64,000 nucleotides of DNA from Chryseobacterium sp. ISL-6. Lineage in GTDB: Bacteria; Bacteroidota; Bacteroidia; Flavobacteriales; Weeksellaceae. The notes below the pieces were generated by a model, which had not been told where the DNA came from, did not search any database, and was given only the letters and a program-made list of their open reading frames with translations. The first letter of the stretch is position 1. Every line of letters begins with the position of its first letter. The translations under genes and the position numbers were made by a program. The stretch lies in contig NZ_JAGGPT010000013.1 of the NCBI RefSeq assembly GCF_018613715.1, positions 1 through 64,000 on the forward strand. Direction: 5' to 3'. Shown here piece by piece: positions 34,712-42,151 of this stretch.

Positions 34712-34739
34712 TTCAGGTTTTATATATTCTAACTGTTAG

Positions 34740-34747
34740 CAAAAATA
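34740..34747 (-). promoter_or_regulatory. -7 box of the coiled-coil / zapA / 6S transcript
   Basis: TATTTTTG on the minus strand, about 29 bases before the ATG at 34711. Confidence 0.4.
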
Positions 34748-34801
34748 TAAAAATAATGACATTAACAAAAATAAATGTCTCTATATTTTGATATCATGCA
34801 C

Positions 34802-34828
34802 AAAAAAGGAGATGCTTTTGCATCTCCT
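34802..34828 (-). terminator. Terminator after porT
   Basis: AGGAGATGC (34807-34815) pairs with GCATCTCCT (34820-34828) around TTTT; six T on the minus strand. Confidence 0.85.
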
Positions 34829-34850
34829 ATATCTATTTAGAGTAAATTTT

Positions 34851-35633
34851 CTATTCAAATTTCAGTACAAACATGATTGCTCTGGTTTGTAAAGTAGATA
34901 CTGCAGCAGACCAATAAGGAGGCGTATTCGCATTATCCGAAACTATTTCGTTATTCATAATGAATGTTCCTCTGATCGCTGGAGTCAGCTTAAATTTATT
35001 GAAATAAAACTGAATTCCCATTTCCGCAGACCATGCAAAGTTATGCGTTGTGGATCTGAAGACCTGTTGCAAATTGTCATCAGTAGAGTCAGAATTGGAC
35101 TGCAGGTTAACGATATAGTTTACCCCTGCAGCAACATATGGTCTTGAATTATACCATCTCTGCCCATGAAGTTCCAACATTACCGGAATATCCACTAAAG
35201 TTGATTTCACTTCTCTTACTCTATCCTTTTCGTGTAAAAGAATCGGAGTAAAAGGAGGATTTGTTAATGTACCAGCTGCATACTGATCATTCGATTGTGT
35301 ATTAAAAGTTAGTTCCCTTTGAGCAAATTGTAAGCCTGGTTCAACTCTTAGATCCAAATAGTCATTCAATCTCCATTTTCCGATCAGTCCGGCTCCGAAG
35401 CTTGTGCTACTTTTAGATGAAACAAGATTATGATTCCCATTCATACCGTATCTTGGGTTAAGTACTATACGGTAGTCTAGTAAATTACCATTCAGATAAA
35501 AACCCCAACTAAAGATTTGTTGATCAAACTCTTCCAACTTATCCATTCTGTTTCGAGTTCTAAATTGCGCATCTGCAAAGATTGCAATATTTACTGAGGC
35601 TAAAACCAGTACTTTTAATAAAAATTTATTCAT
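34851..35633 (-). CDS. porT: Type IX secretion protein PorT (SprT)
   Basis: A 260-residue outer membrane protein with a signal peptide (ending FADAQ). The chain is a predicted eight-stranded barrel (FSWGFYLNGNLLDYRIVLNP, GAGLIGKWRLNDYLDLRVEPGLQFAQRE, LVDIPVMLELHGQRWYNSRPYVAAGVNYI) closing with MFVLKFE. The motif set and the position directly after the menaquinone methyltransferase gene fit PorT/SprT, needed for protein export through the type IX system and for gliding in some species. Two bases separate it from ubiE. Confidence 0.82.
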   Translation of the reverse strand: MNKFLLKVLVLASVNIAIFADAQFRTRNRMDKLEEFDQQIFSWGFYLNGNLLDYRIVLNPRYGMNGNHNLVSSKSSTSFGAGLIGKWRLNDYLDLRVEPGLQFAQRELTFNTQSNDQYAAGTLTNPPFTPILLHEKDRVREVKSTLVDIPVMLELHGQRWYNSRPYVAAGVNYIVNLQSNSDSTDDNLQQVFRSTTHNFAWSAEMGIQFYFNKFKLTPAIRGTFIMNNEIVSDNANTPPYWSAAVSTLQTRAIMFVLKFE

Positions 35634-35636
35634 AGG

Positions 35637-36368
35637 TTACTTTGTTGCTTTATAAATTGTGGCTATACCTAAACTTAGTTTTTTATATTCAACTTTTTTA
35701 AATCCTGTATCTAAAAGAATTTGTCTCATCTTTTCCCCGAAAGGAAAAGCATTTACAGAATCCGGAAGGTATGTATATGCCCTATTATCTTTAGAAACCA
35801 ACTTGCCTATTGCAGGTAATATATTTTTAAAATAAAACATATAAAATGGTCCCAAAAACCCCTCAACCTTTGAAAACTCAAGTATAAAAACACTCTTGTT
35901 ATCTTTAACTACTCTTCTCAACTCTGATAAACCTTTTGTAAGATTTTCAAAATTCCTTACTCCAAATGCAACGGAAACAGAATCAAATCTATTGTCCTCG
36001 AAAGGTAAATTTTCTGCATCCCCTTTCTGCATGGAAATTTTGCCGTCTAAATTAAGTTTTTTTATTTTAATAACGCCAACATTTAACATTTGTTGCGATA
36101 AATCTAAACCAATTACTTTTGCACTGGTTCCTTTTTCAATTGTGATTGCCAGATCTCCCGTTCCTGTAGCCACATCCAGCACTTCTTGGGGGTTATCACT
36201 TTTCATCCATTTTACCAATTTATTTCTCCATATGATATCAATTTTCATTGATAAAACACGATTTAAAAGGTCATATTTGGGTGCAATATTGTCGAACATA
36301 TCCTCTACCTGGCTTTTTTTTGTAGCCTCAGAATTGTAGGGGGTTACTTGGTTGATATCTTTTGTCAA
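35637..36368 (-). CDS. ubiE: Demethylmenaquinone methyltransferase
   Basis: A 243-residue SAM-dependent methyltransferase performing the last step of menaquinone synthesis. FDNIAPKYDLLNRVLSMKID is the UbiE signature 1, VLDVATGTGDLAI (about 63-75) the SAM motif I, and RVVKDNKSVFILEFSKVEGF the second signature. It sits between a membrane-anchored protein (4-base overlap) and porT, in one operon. It supplies the quinone used by the cytochrome bd oxidase encoded at the other end of the window. Confidence 0.95.
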   Translation of the reverse strand: MTKDINQVTPYNSEATKKSQVEDMFDNIAPKYDLLNRVLSMKIDIIWRNKLVKWMKSDNPQEVLDVATGTGDLAITIEKGTSAKVIGLDLSQQMLNVGVIKIKKLNLDGKISMQKGDAENLPFEDNRFDSVSVAFGVRNFENLTKGLSELRRVVKDNKSVFILEFSKVEGFLGPFYMFYFKNILPAIGKLVSKDNRAYTYLPDSVNAFPFGEKMRQILLDTGFKKVEYKKLSLGIATIYKATK

Positions 36369-36934
36369 AACTTGTAATATTCTTTATAGTAATTAAGGTA
36401 ATCTTGTTTTCTGAAGATTTTTGAACGGGATTCCACTTTATCAATATTCTTGATTAATTTATCATAATCCTCATCTACATTATAATAAAAGTCATCTGTA
36501 AAAAGCTTATTGAAATGTTTAGCTCCGCCAAAATATTCTTTTCCGTCTATTACGGTTTTATTAAGCTCCAAAAGTAATGAATCTTTTTTAAGATTGTATC
36601 CATAATATTGTCGGTTAATATAATAATCCTGATGAGCGATGTTTAAAAGCCCACGAATCTTATTTACCTGGAAAGCAGAATCGTAAAGTATTTTTTTGTT
36701 TTGGTCGAAAACTTTAATAGAATTTTTTCCTTGATTTAAATCGACGGGTACCGACTGCCCTGCTGAAATAATACCTTCAGAACCATTATTAATTCTATAG
36801 TAATAAGTATTAGGAGTTGGGTTATCCACTAAGTAATAATTTTTCTTAGCTAAAAAAAGGAAATAAATCCCAAAGGCAATTATAAACGCCACAACGGCAA
36901 TAGCTAAGCCTTTTAAGGATGGATTATTTTTCAT
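36365..36934 (-). CDS. Membrane-anchored protein of unknown function
   Basis: A 189-residue protein with one N-terminal membrane helix (LAIAVVAFIIAFGIYFLFLA, 10-29) and an outside domain starting with an Ig-like strand pattern (YYYRINNGSEGIISAGQSVPVDLNQGKNSIKVFD) and ending in a Tyr/Lys-rich helical tail (RKQDYLNYYKEYYKF). I do not recognise a family. It is first in the operon with ubiE and porT and overlaps ubiE by four bases (ATGA type), which suggests a conserved link with envelope or secretion functions. Confidence 0.7.
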   Translation of the reverse strand: MKNNPSLKGLAIAVVAFIIAFGIYFLFLAKKNYYLVDNPTPNTYYYRINNGSEGIISAGQSVPVDLNQGKNSIKVFDQNKKILYDSAFQVNKIRGLLNIAHQDYYINRQYYGYNLKKDSLLLELNKTVIDGKEYFGGAKHFNKLFTDDFYYNVDEDYDKLIKNIDKVESRSKIFRKQDYLNYYKEYYKF

Positions 36935-37001
36935 AGACTGTAAAGTACAATTTTTGCAAATTTAATAATATTTTTAATTCTTTCTTATTAAGATTAATTA
37001 T

Positions 37002-37009
37002 TAACTTTG
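37002..37009 (+). promoter_or_regulatory. -7 box of the FabH-like gene
   Basis: TAACTTTG, exact match to TAnnTTTG, 25 bases before the ATG at 37035. Confidence 0.5.
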
Positions 37010-37034
37010 CGTTTTTAAAAAATCATTTAAGCGA

Positions 37035-38102
37035 ATGCCGAATACGATCATTATAGGTTCTGGATCTTATATTCCTAATAGAATTATAGGTAGAGACTTT
37101 TTCATGAATTCTGAGTTCTATACAGATGAAGGTGAGAAGATAGAAAAGCCTGCTGAAGAAGTTATTGCAAAGTTTGTAGAAATTACTGAAATAGAAAACC
37201 GAAGGTTTATTGAAGAGGATCTGTCCAACTCAAAAATTGGATATGAAGCAGCTAAAGCTGCTATTGAGGATGCAAAAATAGATGCTGAAGATTTAGATTA
37301 TATTATTTACGCAAGTAATTTCGGGGAAGTTACAGTGGATGGCTATGTAAACTTCATGCCTAATATGGCTGCAAGAGTAAAAAATAAATTGGGAATACAA
37401 AATAGAAAGTGTATTACTTATGACATGATTTTTGGTTGTCCGGGGTGGGTTGAAGCAATGATCCTCGCTAATAATCTGATCAAAGCTCAATCTGCCAAAA
37501 CGATTCTTGTTATTGGAGCTGAGACTTTAAGCCGTGTTACTGATCCGCATGATAGAAACAGAATGATCTTTGCTGATGGTGCTGGTGCAGTAGTTGTAAA
37601 AGCAACAGATGAAGAGAATGTAGGAATTATAGCACACAATACGATCTGTGATAATGGTCCTGAATTATGTTACCTGGAAAATGGCCCATCTATCAATAAA
37701 GACGCAGACCAAAAACGTCTTTTTGTAAGAATGCAGGGAAGAAAGATCTATGAATACGCTTTAAAAAATGTACCTGCAGCAATTAAAGAGACTATTGATG
37801 ACGCAGGACTTTCTATTGAGGACATTGATAAAATACTTATCCACCAGGCTAATGCAAAAATGGATTATGCAATGATAGAAAGACTCCATAAGCTTTATGA
37901 CGTTAAAGATTATGATCATTCTATATCTCCTATGACGATTCAGGAATTTGGAAATTCTTCTGTAGCAACTATTCCTACCATGTTTAATTTAATAATTAAA
38001 GGAAAAATGGATGGTCAATCGTTTAAAGATAAAGGGAACATTGTTATGACTTCGGTAGGTGCCGGAATGAACATCAATGCGATCGTTTATAAATTTCCTT
38101 AA
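37035..38102 (+). CDS. 3-oxoacyl-ACP synthase III family protein
   Basis: A 355-residue thiolase-fold condensing enzyme. The active-site Cys is in DMIFGCPGWVEAM (about 135), His in LIHQANAKMDYAM (about 269) and Asn in EFGNSSVATIPTMF (about 307), giving the FabH Cys-His-Asn triad. ADGAGAVVVKA is the usual internal motif. FabH starts fatty acid synthesis from acyl-CoA; this longer, EFGNSS-type form differs from the classical 310-residue FabH, so it may use other acyl primers (for instance in flexirubin or branched fatty acid synthesis). Monocistronic with a good terminator. Confidence 0.88.
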   Translation: MPNTIIIGSGSYIPNRIIGRDFFMNSEFYTDEGEKIEKPAEEVIAKFVEITEIENRRFIEEDLSNSKIGYEAAKAAIEDAKIDAEDLDYIIYASNFGEVTVDGYVNFMPNMAARVKNKLGIQNRKCITYDMIFGCPGWVEAMILANNLIKAQSAKTILVIGAETLSRVTDPHDRNRMIFADGAGAVVVKATDEENVGIIAHNTICDNGPELCYLENGPSINKDADQKRLFVRMQGRKIYEYALKNVPAAIKETIDDAGLSIEDIDKILIHQANAKMDYAMIERLHKLYDVKDYDHSISPMTIQEFGNSSVATIPTMFNLIIKGKMDGQSFKDKGNIVMTSVGAGMNINAIVYKFP

Positions 38103-38123
38103 GAATAAATAATTTAAAATATT

Positions 38124-38161
38124 AAAAAGCACAAAGGGAATTTTTCTTTTGTGCTTTTTTT
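38124..38161 (+). terminator. Terminator after the FabH-like gene
   Basis: AAAAAGCACAAA (38124-38135) pairs with 38148-38159, then T to about 38161. It overlaps a GTG codon at 38151 that opens the next frame, arguing that the next gene starts later. Confidence 0.7.
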
Positions 38162-38171
38162 AAATCTGATT

Positions 38172-39377
38172 ATGCAAAAAAATTTTTTAATTATTGCCGC
38201 TATTTTTCTATTCCTGGAAGTATATATTTACCAGGCAATAAGAACATTAACAGACAATTCCTGGGTAAAAATCGGCTACTGCGTGTTATCACTAGCTATT
38301 TATGGAATTTTCGCTTATGAGATCACTCATTTTCAGAAATCAGATCGAAGTTCTATTAGAATCCAATGGATGATGTCTCTTTTTCTGATTTTCATTCTCC
38401 CAAAAATTTTCATTGTCATGTTTTTATTGATCGATGATATTTTCAGAACAGGAACCTATATTTTAGGTTTTAGAAATCCGGCGGAGAATTTTTTTCCTGA
38501 AAGAAGGAAGTTTCTAAGTTTAATGGGACTGGGGTTAGGCGGAGTACTATCCGCACTTTTTATTGATGGAATTACTTTTGGAAAATATCGCCATAAAGTA
38601 AGAAAGGTAAAAGTAAAACTCACCAATCTTCCGAATAGCTTTAAAGGGTACAAAATTATACAGATTTCAGATGTTCATAGTGGAAGTTTTGCCGACCCAA
38701 GTAAACTGGAACACGCCATCGAACTGATCAATGAACAGAACCCAGATCTGGTTTTGTTTACCGGAGATATGGTAAATAATGTTTCGGAAGAATTCCTGCC
38801 TTTCATTCCTTTGTTTTCAAAAATCAAGTCTAAAGATGGTAAATTGGCAGTACTTGGAAATCACGATTACGGAGATTATGTAACATGGTCTTCTTTGGAT
38901 GCCAAGAAAAAGAATCTTGACACACTTATCGATTACGAAAAACAAGCAGGGTTCGATATGTTGAGAAATGAACATAGAGTCATCGAAAAGAATGGTGAAA
39001 AACTCTATATTTTAGGAGTTGATAACTGGGGATTAAAACCATTTCCACAATTTGGAGATTTGGACAAAGCACTCGAAAGCGTCCCTGAATCAGCAGCAAA
39101 AATATTAATGAGCCATGACCCTACTCATTTTGATTACGTCGTAAAACAACACCCCGGAAACGTCCAACTGACTTTATCAGGACATACTCATGGTATGCAG
39201 TTCGGATTGGACTTAAAAAACATAAAATGGTCACCTGTTCAGTATCGTTATCCGAAATGGGCTGATATTTATGAAAGTGAAGGTAAGTTTCTTTATGTAA
39301 ACAGAGGATTCGGAGTTTTAGGATACCCTGGAAGAGTGGGTGTATTACCGGAGATCACTCTTTTTGAGTTGTCTTAA
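38172..39377 (+). CDS. Membrane-anchored metallophosphoesterase
   Basis: A 401-residue protein. Three or four membrane helices occupy residues 1-150 (NFLIIAAIFLFLEVYIYQ onward); a calcineurin-like phosphoesterase domain follows with IISDVHSG-type DxH (ISDVHSGSFAD), FTGDMVNN, LGNHDYGDY and SGHTHGMQFG, all metal ligands intact. This YkoQ/YaeI-like group acts on phospho- or pyrophospho-esters at the membrane; the substrate is unknown (UDP-diacylglucosamine hydrolysis has been described for relatives). Start at ATG 38172, because the GTG at 38151 falls in the terminator. Confidence 0.87.
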   Translation: MQKNFLIIAAIFLFLEVYIYQAIRTLTDNSWVKIGYCVLSLAIYGIFAYEITHFQKSDRSSIRIQWMMSLFLIFILPKIFIVMFLLIDDIFRTGTYILGFRNPAENFFPERRKFLSLMGLGLGGVLSALFIDGITFGKYRHKVRKVKVKLTNLPNSFKGYKIIQISDVHSGSFADPSKLEHAIELINEQNPDLVLFTGDMVNNVSEEFLPFIPLFSKIKSKDGKLAVLGNHDYGDYVTWSSLDAKKKNLDTLIDYEKQAGFDMLRNEHRVIEKNGEKLYILGVDNWGLKPFPQFGDLDKALESVPESAAKILMSHDPTHFDYVVKQHPGNVQLTLSGHTHGMQFGLDLKNIKWSPVQYRYPKWADIYESEGKFLYVNRGFGVLGYPGRVGVLPEITLFELS

Positions 39378-39413
39378 ATTGTATATTTTAGTAGAAATCA
39401 AAATATTATAAGT

Positions 39414-40241
39414 ATGAAAGACACTGGAGAAAGGCATATTTTAAATGAAAATTTCAACAACAAATCTGAATTATATCTTCATTTGATGCATATTGCTACT
39501 TATGAATATGCCAGAAACTTTGTAAAAAACAAAAAGGTTTTGGACTACGGATGTGGTTCAGGTTATGGTACTCATATGCTATCAGAGAACACAGAAAGCA
39601 TTATTGGCGCTGATATAAGTGATGAAGCTATTGAGTATGCAAAAAAAGAATATAGCGCTTCTAATTTACGCTTTATGACAATTTCTGAATTGGAAAATGA
39701 AAAATTTGATGTCATAACATCTTTTCAAGTTATAGAGCACGTTCCCAACGATCGTGAATATACTGCCCATTTAAAAAAGATGTTGAATCCTGGTGGCATT
39801 CTGATTATTTCAACTCCGGATAAAAAGCACAGACTTTTTAGATATATACAACAGCCCTGGAATATCTTCCATCTCAAAGAATACACTCCTGAAAGTTTGC
39901 AAAAAATGCTTTTAAAACATTTTAAAAAAGTAGAAATTTTAAAAATAGGTTCTGAGTCGGACTTGGTTTTGGAGGAGATTAAACGAACAAAAAAACAAAG
40001 AACAATCACGTTGCCGTCAACTCTGTTTTTTTATCCTTATTTCTTAAGAGTTTTCCTTTTAAAACTTCAAAAAAAATTATTCGATTTTATAAAAAAATCA
40101 AAATCCAACAATCAGAAAAACTCTGTACCAAGTACTGCTAAAAACTATTTTTTATCAGAATATTCCTTTAAAGATATTCTCTTTAAAAAAGATATGCAAT
40201 ACTCTACAGATTTATTAGTAATCTGTAAAAATGAAGAATAG
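39414..40241 (+). CDS. Class I SAM-dependent methyltransferase
   Basis: A 275-residue protein. KVLDYGCGSGYGTHMLSEN (about 42-60) is motif I, SIIGADISDEAIEYAKKEY motif II and FDVITSFQVIEHVPN motif III (UbiG/Methyltransf_11 type). The final 75 residues are very basic and hydrophobic (FFYPYFLRVFLLKLQKKLFDFIKK), maybe a membrane association segment. Such enzymes often act on sugars or lipids in envelope pathways. It converges with the deacetylase-like gene, with two bases between stops. Confidence 0.8.
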   Translation: MKDTGERHILNENFNNKSELYLHLMHIATYEYARNFVKNKKVLDYGCGSGYGTHMLSENTESIIGADISDEAIEYAKKEYSASNLRFMTISELENEKFDVITSFQVIEHVPNDREYTAHLKKMLNPGGILIISTPDKKHRLFRYIQQPWNIFHLKEYTPESLQKMLLKHFKKVEILKIGSESDLVLEEIKRTKKQRTITLPSTLFFYPYFLRVFLLKLQKKLFDFIKKSKSNNQKNSVPSTAKNYFLSEYSFKDILFKKDMQYSTDLLVICKNEE

Positions 40242-40243
40242 GA

Positions 40244-40996
40244 TTAAAAAATATAATCTTTCATACGGGAAGTAGCAAGCTCCTTCTCATTAATCCAGGT
40301 AAGGAGGGCATTTAATTTGTCCTCCATTTTTTTTCCTGAAAAGAATTTCCTGTAAAATGGAATCTCAAAAGGATAGGTTTTAAAATCGGTGAACTGCCAC
40401 GAATTTAAATAGATCAGAACAAAGTCATCATTCTTCAAGGTTTCAAAGACCATATTCTGATAATACTTCATTGGCAATATTTGAAATACAAAATCATTGT
40501 ATGGCAATTGACTGTACGGAGATATACTTTCAGGAATAATACTTAATCCGTCTTCTTCTGAAATTTCAGTGTCTCTTTTTAATCGTTTTAAAGGAAAAAG
40601 AATATTTGCATTATCAATATTTGAAACATAATTGAACTCCAATAATTTCAAATTCTCCTGGGGGAGCTTCACCTCTTTTTGACGAATTCCCCGGATCTGT
40701 TTTCCAAAACATTCCTGGATATATTTCTTCAATTTTTCAATTTCGTGAAGGGTAGAGTTTTTATTATAAAAAGCAATTTCATGCCCGCGGCCTGAAATTG
40801 CTTTTATAAGATTTTGAAGTTTTTCAATGATAGAAATTTCAACAAAAAATGTTGCTTTGGTATCGTGAATATCTAAAATTCTAAGAATAGCTTTTGTATT
40901 GTCATTTGTTATTTTTAACCTGTCATCATTGGAAATCTGAACTCCATTTTTGGCTTCTGCTTCAATATCTACGATGTTAAAAGTCAATAATATCAT
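40244..40996 (-). CDS. Degenerate polysaccharide deacetylase-like protein
   Basis: A 250-residue protein with the shape of a NodB/polysaccharide deacetylase domain: ILLTFNIVDIEAEAKNGV at the start, ILDIHDTKATFFVEISIIEKL, then ISGRGHEIAFYNKNS and GIRQKEVKLPQENL. The key residues are missing: LTFDxxD has become LTFNIVD, and the HxxxH metal pair after GHEIA is replaced by FYNKN. It therefore probably lacks hydrolase activity, but may still bind glycan. The gene is otherwise intact. Next to a methyltransferase gene in convergent orientation. Confidence 0.65.
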   Translation of the reverse strand: MILLTFNIVDIEAEAKNGVQISNDDRLKITNDNTKAILRILDIHDTKATFFVEISIIEKLQNLIKAISGRGHEIAFYNKNSTLHEIEKLKKYIQECFGKQIRGIRQKEVKLPQENLKLLEFNYVSNIDNANILFPLKRLKRDTEISEEDGLSIIPESISPYSQLPYNDFVFQILPMKYYQNMVFETLKNDDFVLIYLNSWQFTDFKTYPFEIPFYRKFFSGKKMEDKLNALLTWINEKELATSRMKDYIF

Positions 40997-41080
40997 TTAA
41001 AGTTAATTTTATATAAAATTTATAAACAATTAAAAATGAGACGTTAAAAACACTTTTAATTAAAGCTAAACTTAAAGTAA

Positions 41081-42046
41081 TTAATTTTTATCTAATTTCA
41101 CTTTAAGATTCTTGATCATATCTTTTGTCATCTCAGAAATTCCAAAATCATAAGTAAGTCCCCAGTCCTTTTTTGCAATTGAATCATCAATTGAAGCTGG
41201 CCAAGAGTCTGCAATTTGTTGTCTGAAATCTGGCTTGTAATCGATTGTAAATTCTGGAATTTCTTTCTTGATTTCTTCTGCCAATTCTTTTGGAGTAAAA
41301 GACATCCCTCCTAAATTATAAGAAGAACGAACTGTTAAACTTTCTTTTGGAGCATCCATTAGTTTCAAAGTTGCATTGATGGCATCATCCATATACAACA
41401 TAGGCATTCCTGTATTTTCGGAAATGAAACTTGTATATTTTCCTTGCTCGATCGCTTCATAAAAAATCTCCACTGCATAATCAGTGGTTCCACCTCCAGC
41501 TGGGGTCTTCCATGAAATTAATCCAGGATAACGAATACTTCTTACATCTACCCCATACTTATCGAAATAATATTCACACCATTTTTCACCCGCCATTTTA
41601 GAAATACCATATACAGTAGTTGGATTCAAAACAACATCCTGCTCTACATTTTCTTTAGGAATTCCTTTACCAAAAACAGCAATTGAACTTGGCCAGAAGA
41701 TCTTTTTAAGCAATCCTTCTTTTGCCATTTCACAAAAATGAAGTAGAGGCTCAAGATTCAGTTTCCATGCAAAAACCGGTTGTTTTTCTGAGGTTCCGGA
41801 TAGTAAAGACGCCAAGTGATAAACTGTAGTAATGTCATAATCCTTGATAACCTGTCTTACCAATTGAGTATTGGTAACATCCATTCTCTCATAGTATCCG
41901 GCAGAAGTAATTCCTTTCTGCCATCTGTCTAATCCAGATGCTACAACATTTTCAGCTCCGTGGATTTCAACAAGTCTGTTGGTAAGTTCGGTGCCGATCT
42001 GACCTAAAGCACCTGTAATCAGTATTTTTTCCGTATAGGATTCCAT
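41081..42046 (-). CDS. L-threonine 3-dehydrogenase, SDR type
   Basis: A 321-residue short-chain dehydrogenase of the extended (epimerase-like) group. KILITGALGQIGTELTNRL (8-26) is the NAD-binding GxxGxxG, PTTVYGISKMAGEKWCEYY holds the catalytic YxxxK, and SWPASIDDSIAKKDWG is the family-specific motif that separates SDR threonine dehydrogenases from UDP-glucose epimerases. It oxidises threonine to 2-amino-3-ketobutyrate, which a lyase converts to glycine and acetyl-CoA. The lyase gene is not adjacent. Single gene. Confidence 0.88.
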   Translation of the reverse strand: MESYTEKILITGALGQIGTELTNRLVEIHGAENVVASGLDRWQKGITSAGYYERMDVTNTQLVRQVIKDYDITTVYHLASLLSGTSEKQPVFAWKLNLEPLLHFCEMAKEGLLKKIFWPSSIAVFGKGIPKENVEQDVVLNPTTVYGISKMAGEKWCEYYFDKYGVDVRSIRYPGLISWKTPAGGGTTDYAVEIFYEAIEQGKYTSFISENTGMPMLYMDDAINATLKLMDAPKESLTVRSSYNLGGMSFTPKELAEEIKKEIPEFTIDYKPDFRQQIADSWPASIDDSIAKKDWGLTYDFGISEMTKDMIKNLKVKLDKN

Positions 42047-42108
42047 TTTTATATCTTTTAGATTTTGAACTTTACAAAAGTAAAAAAATCATGCTTACCA
42101 TAGTAAAA

Positions 42109-42132
42109 AAAGGTGTGTAAAAACACACCTTT
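42109..42132 (-). terminator. Terminator after the TonB receptor gene
   Basis: AAAGGTGTGT (42109-42118) pairs with ACACACCTTT (42123-42132) around AAAA; seven T follow on the minus strand. Confidence 0.85.
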
Positions 42133-42151
42133 AGAACATTTATAAGATTTC

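Noticed and set aside
35896..36339. 147-residue plus-strand ORF
   Set aside because: Lies wholly antisense to the well-supported ubiE gene; Ser/Thr/Phe-rich composition is typical of reverse-frame shadows.
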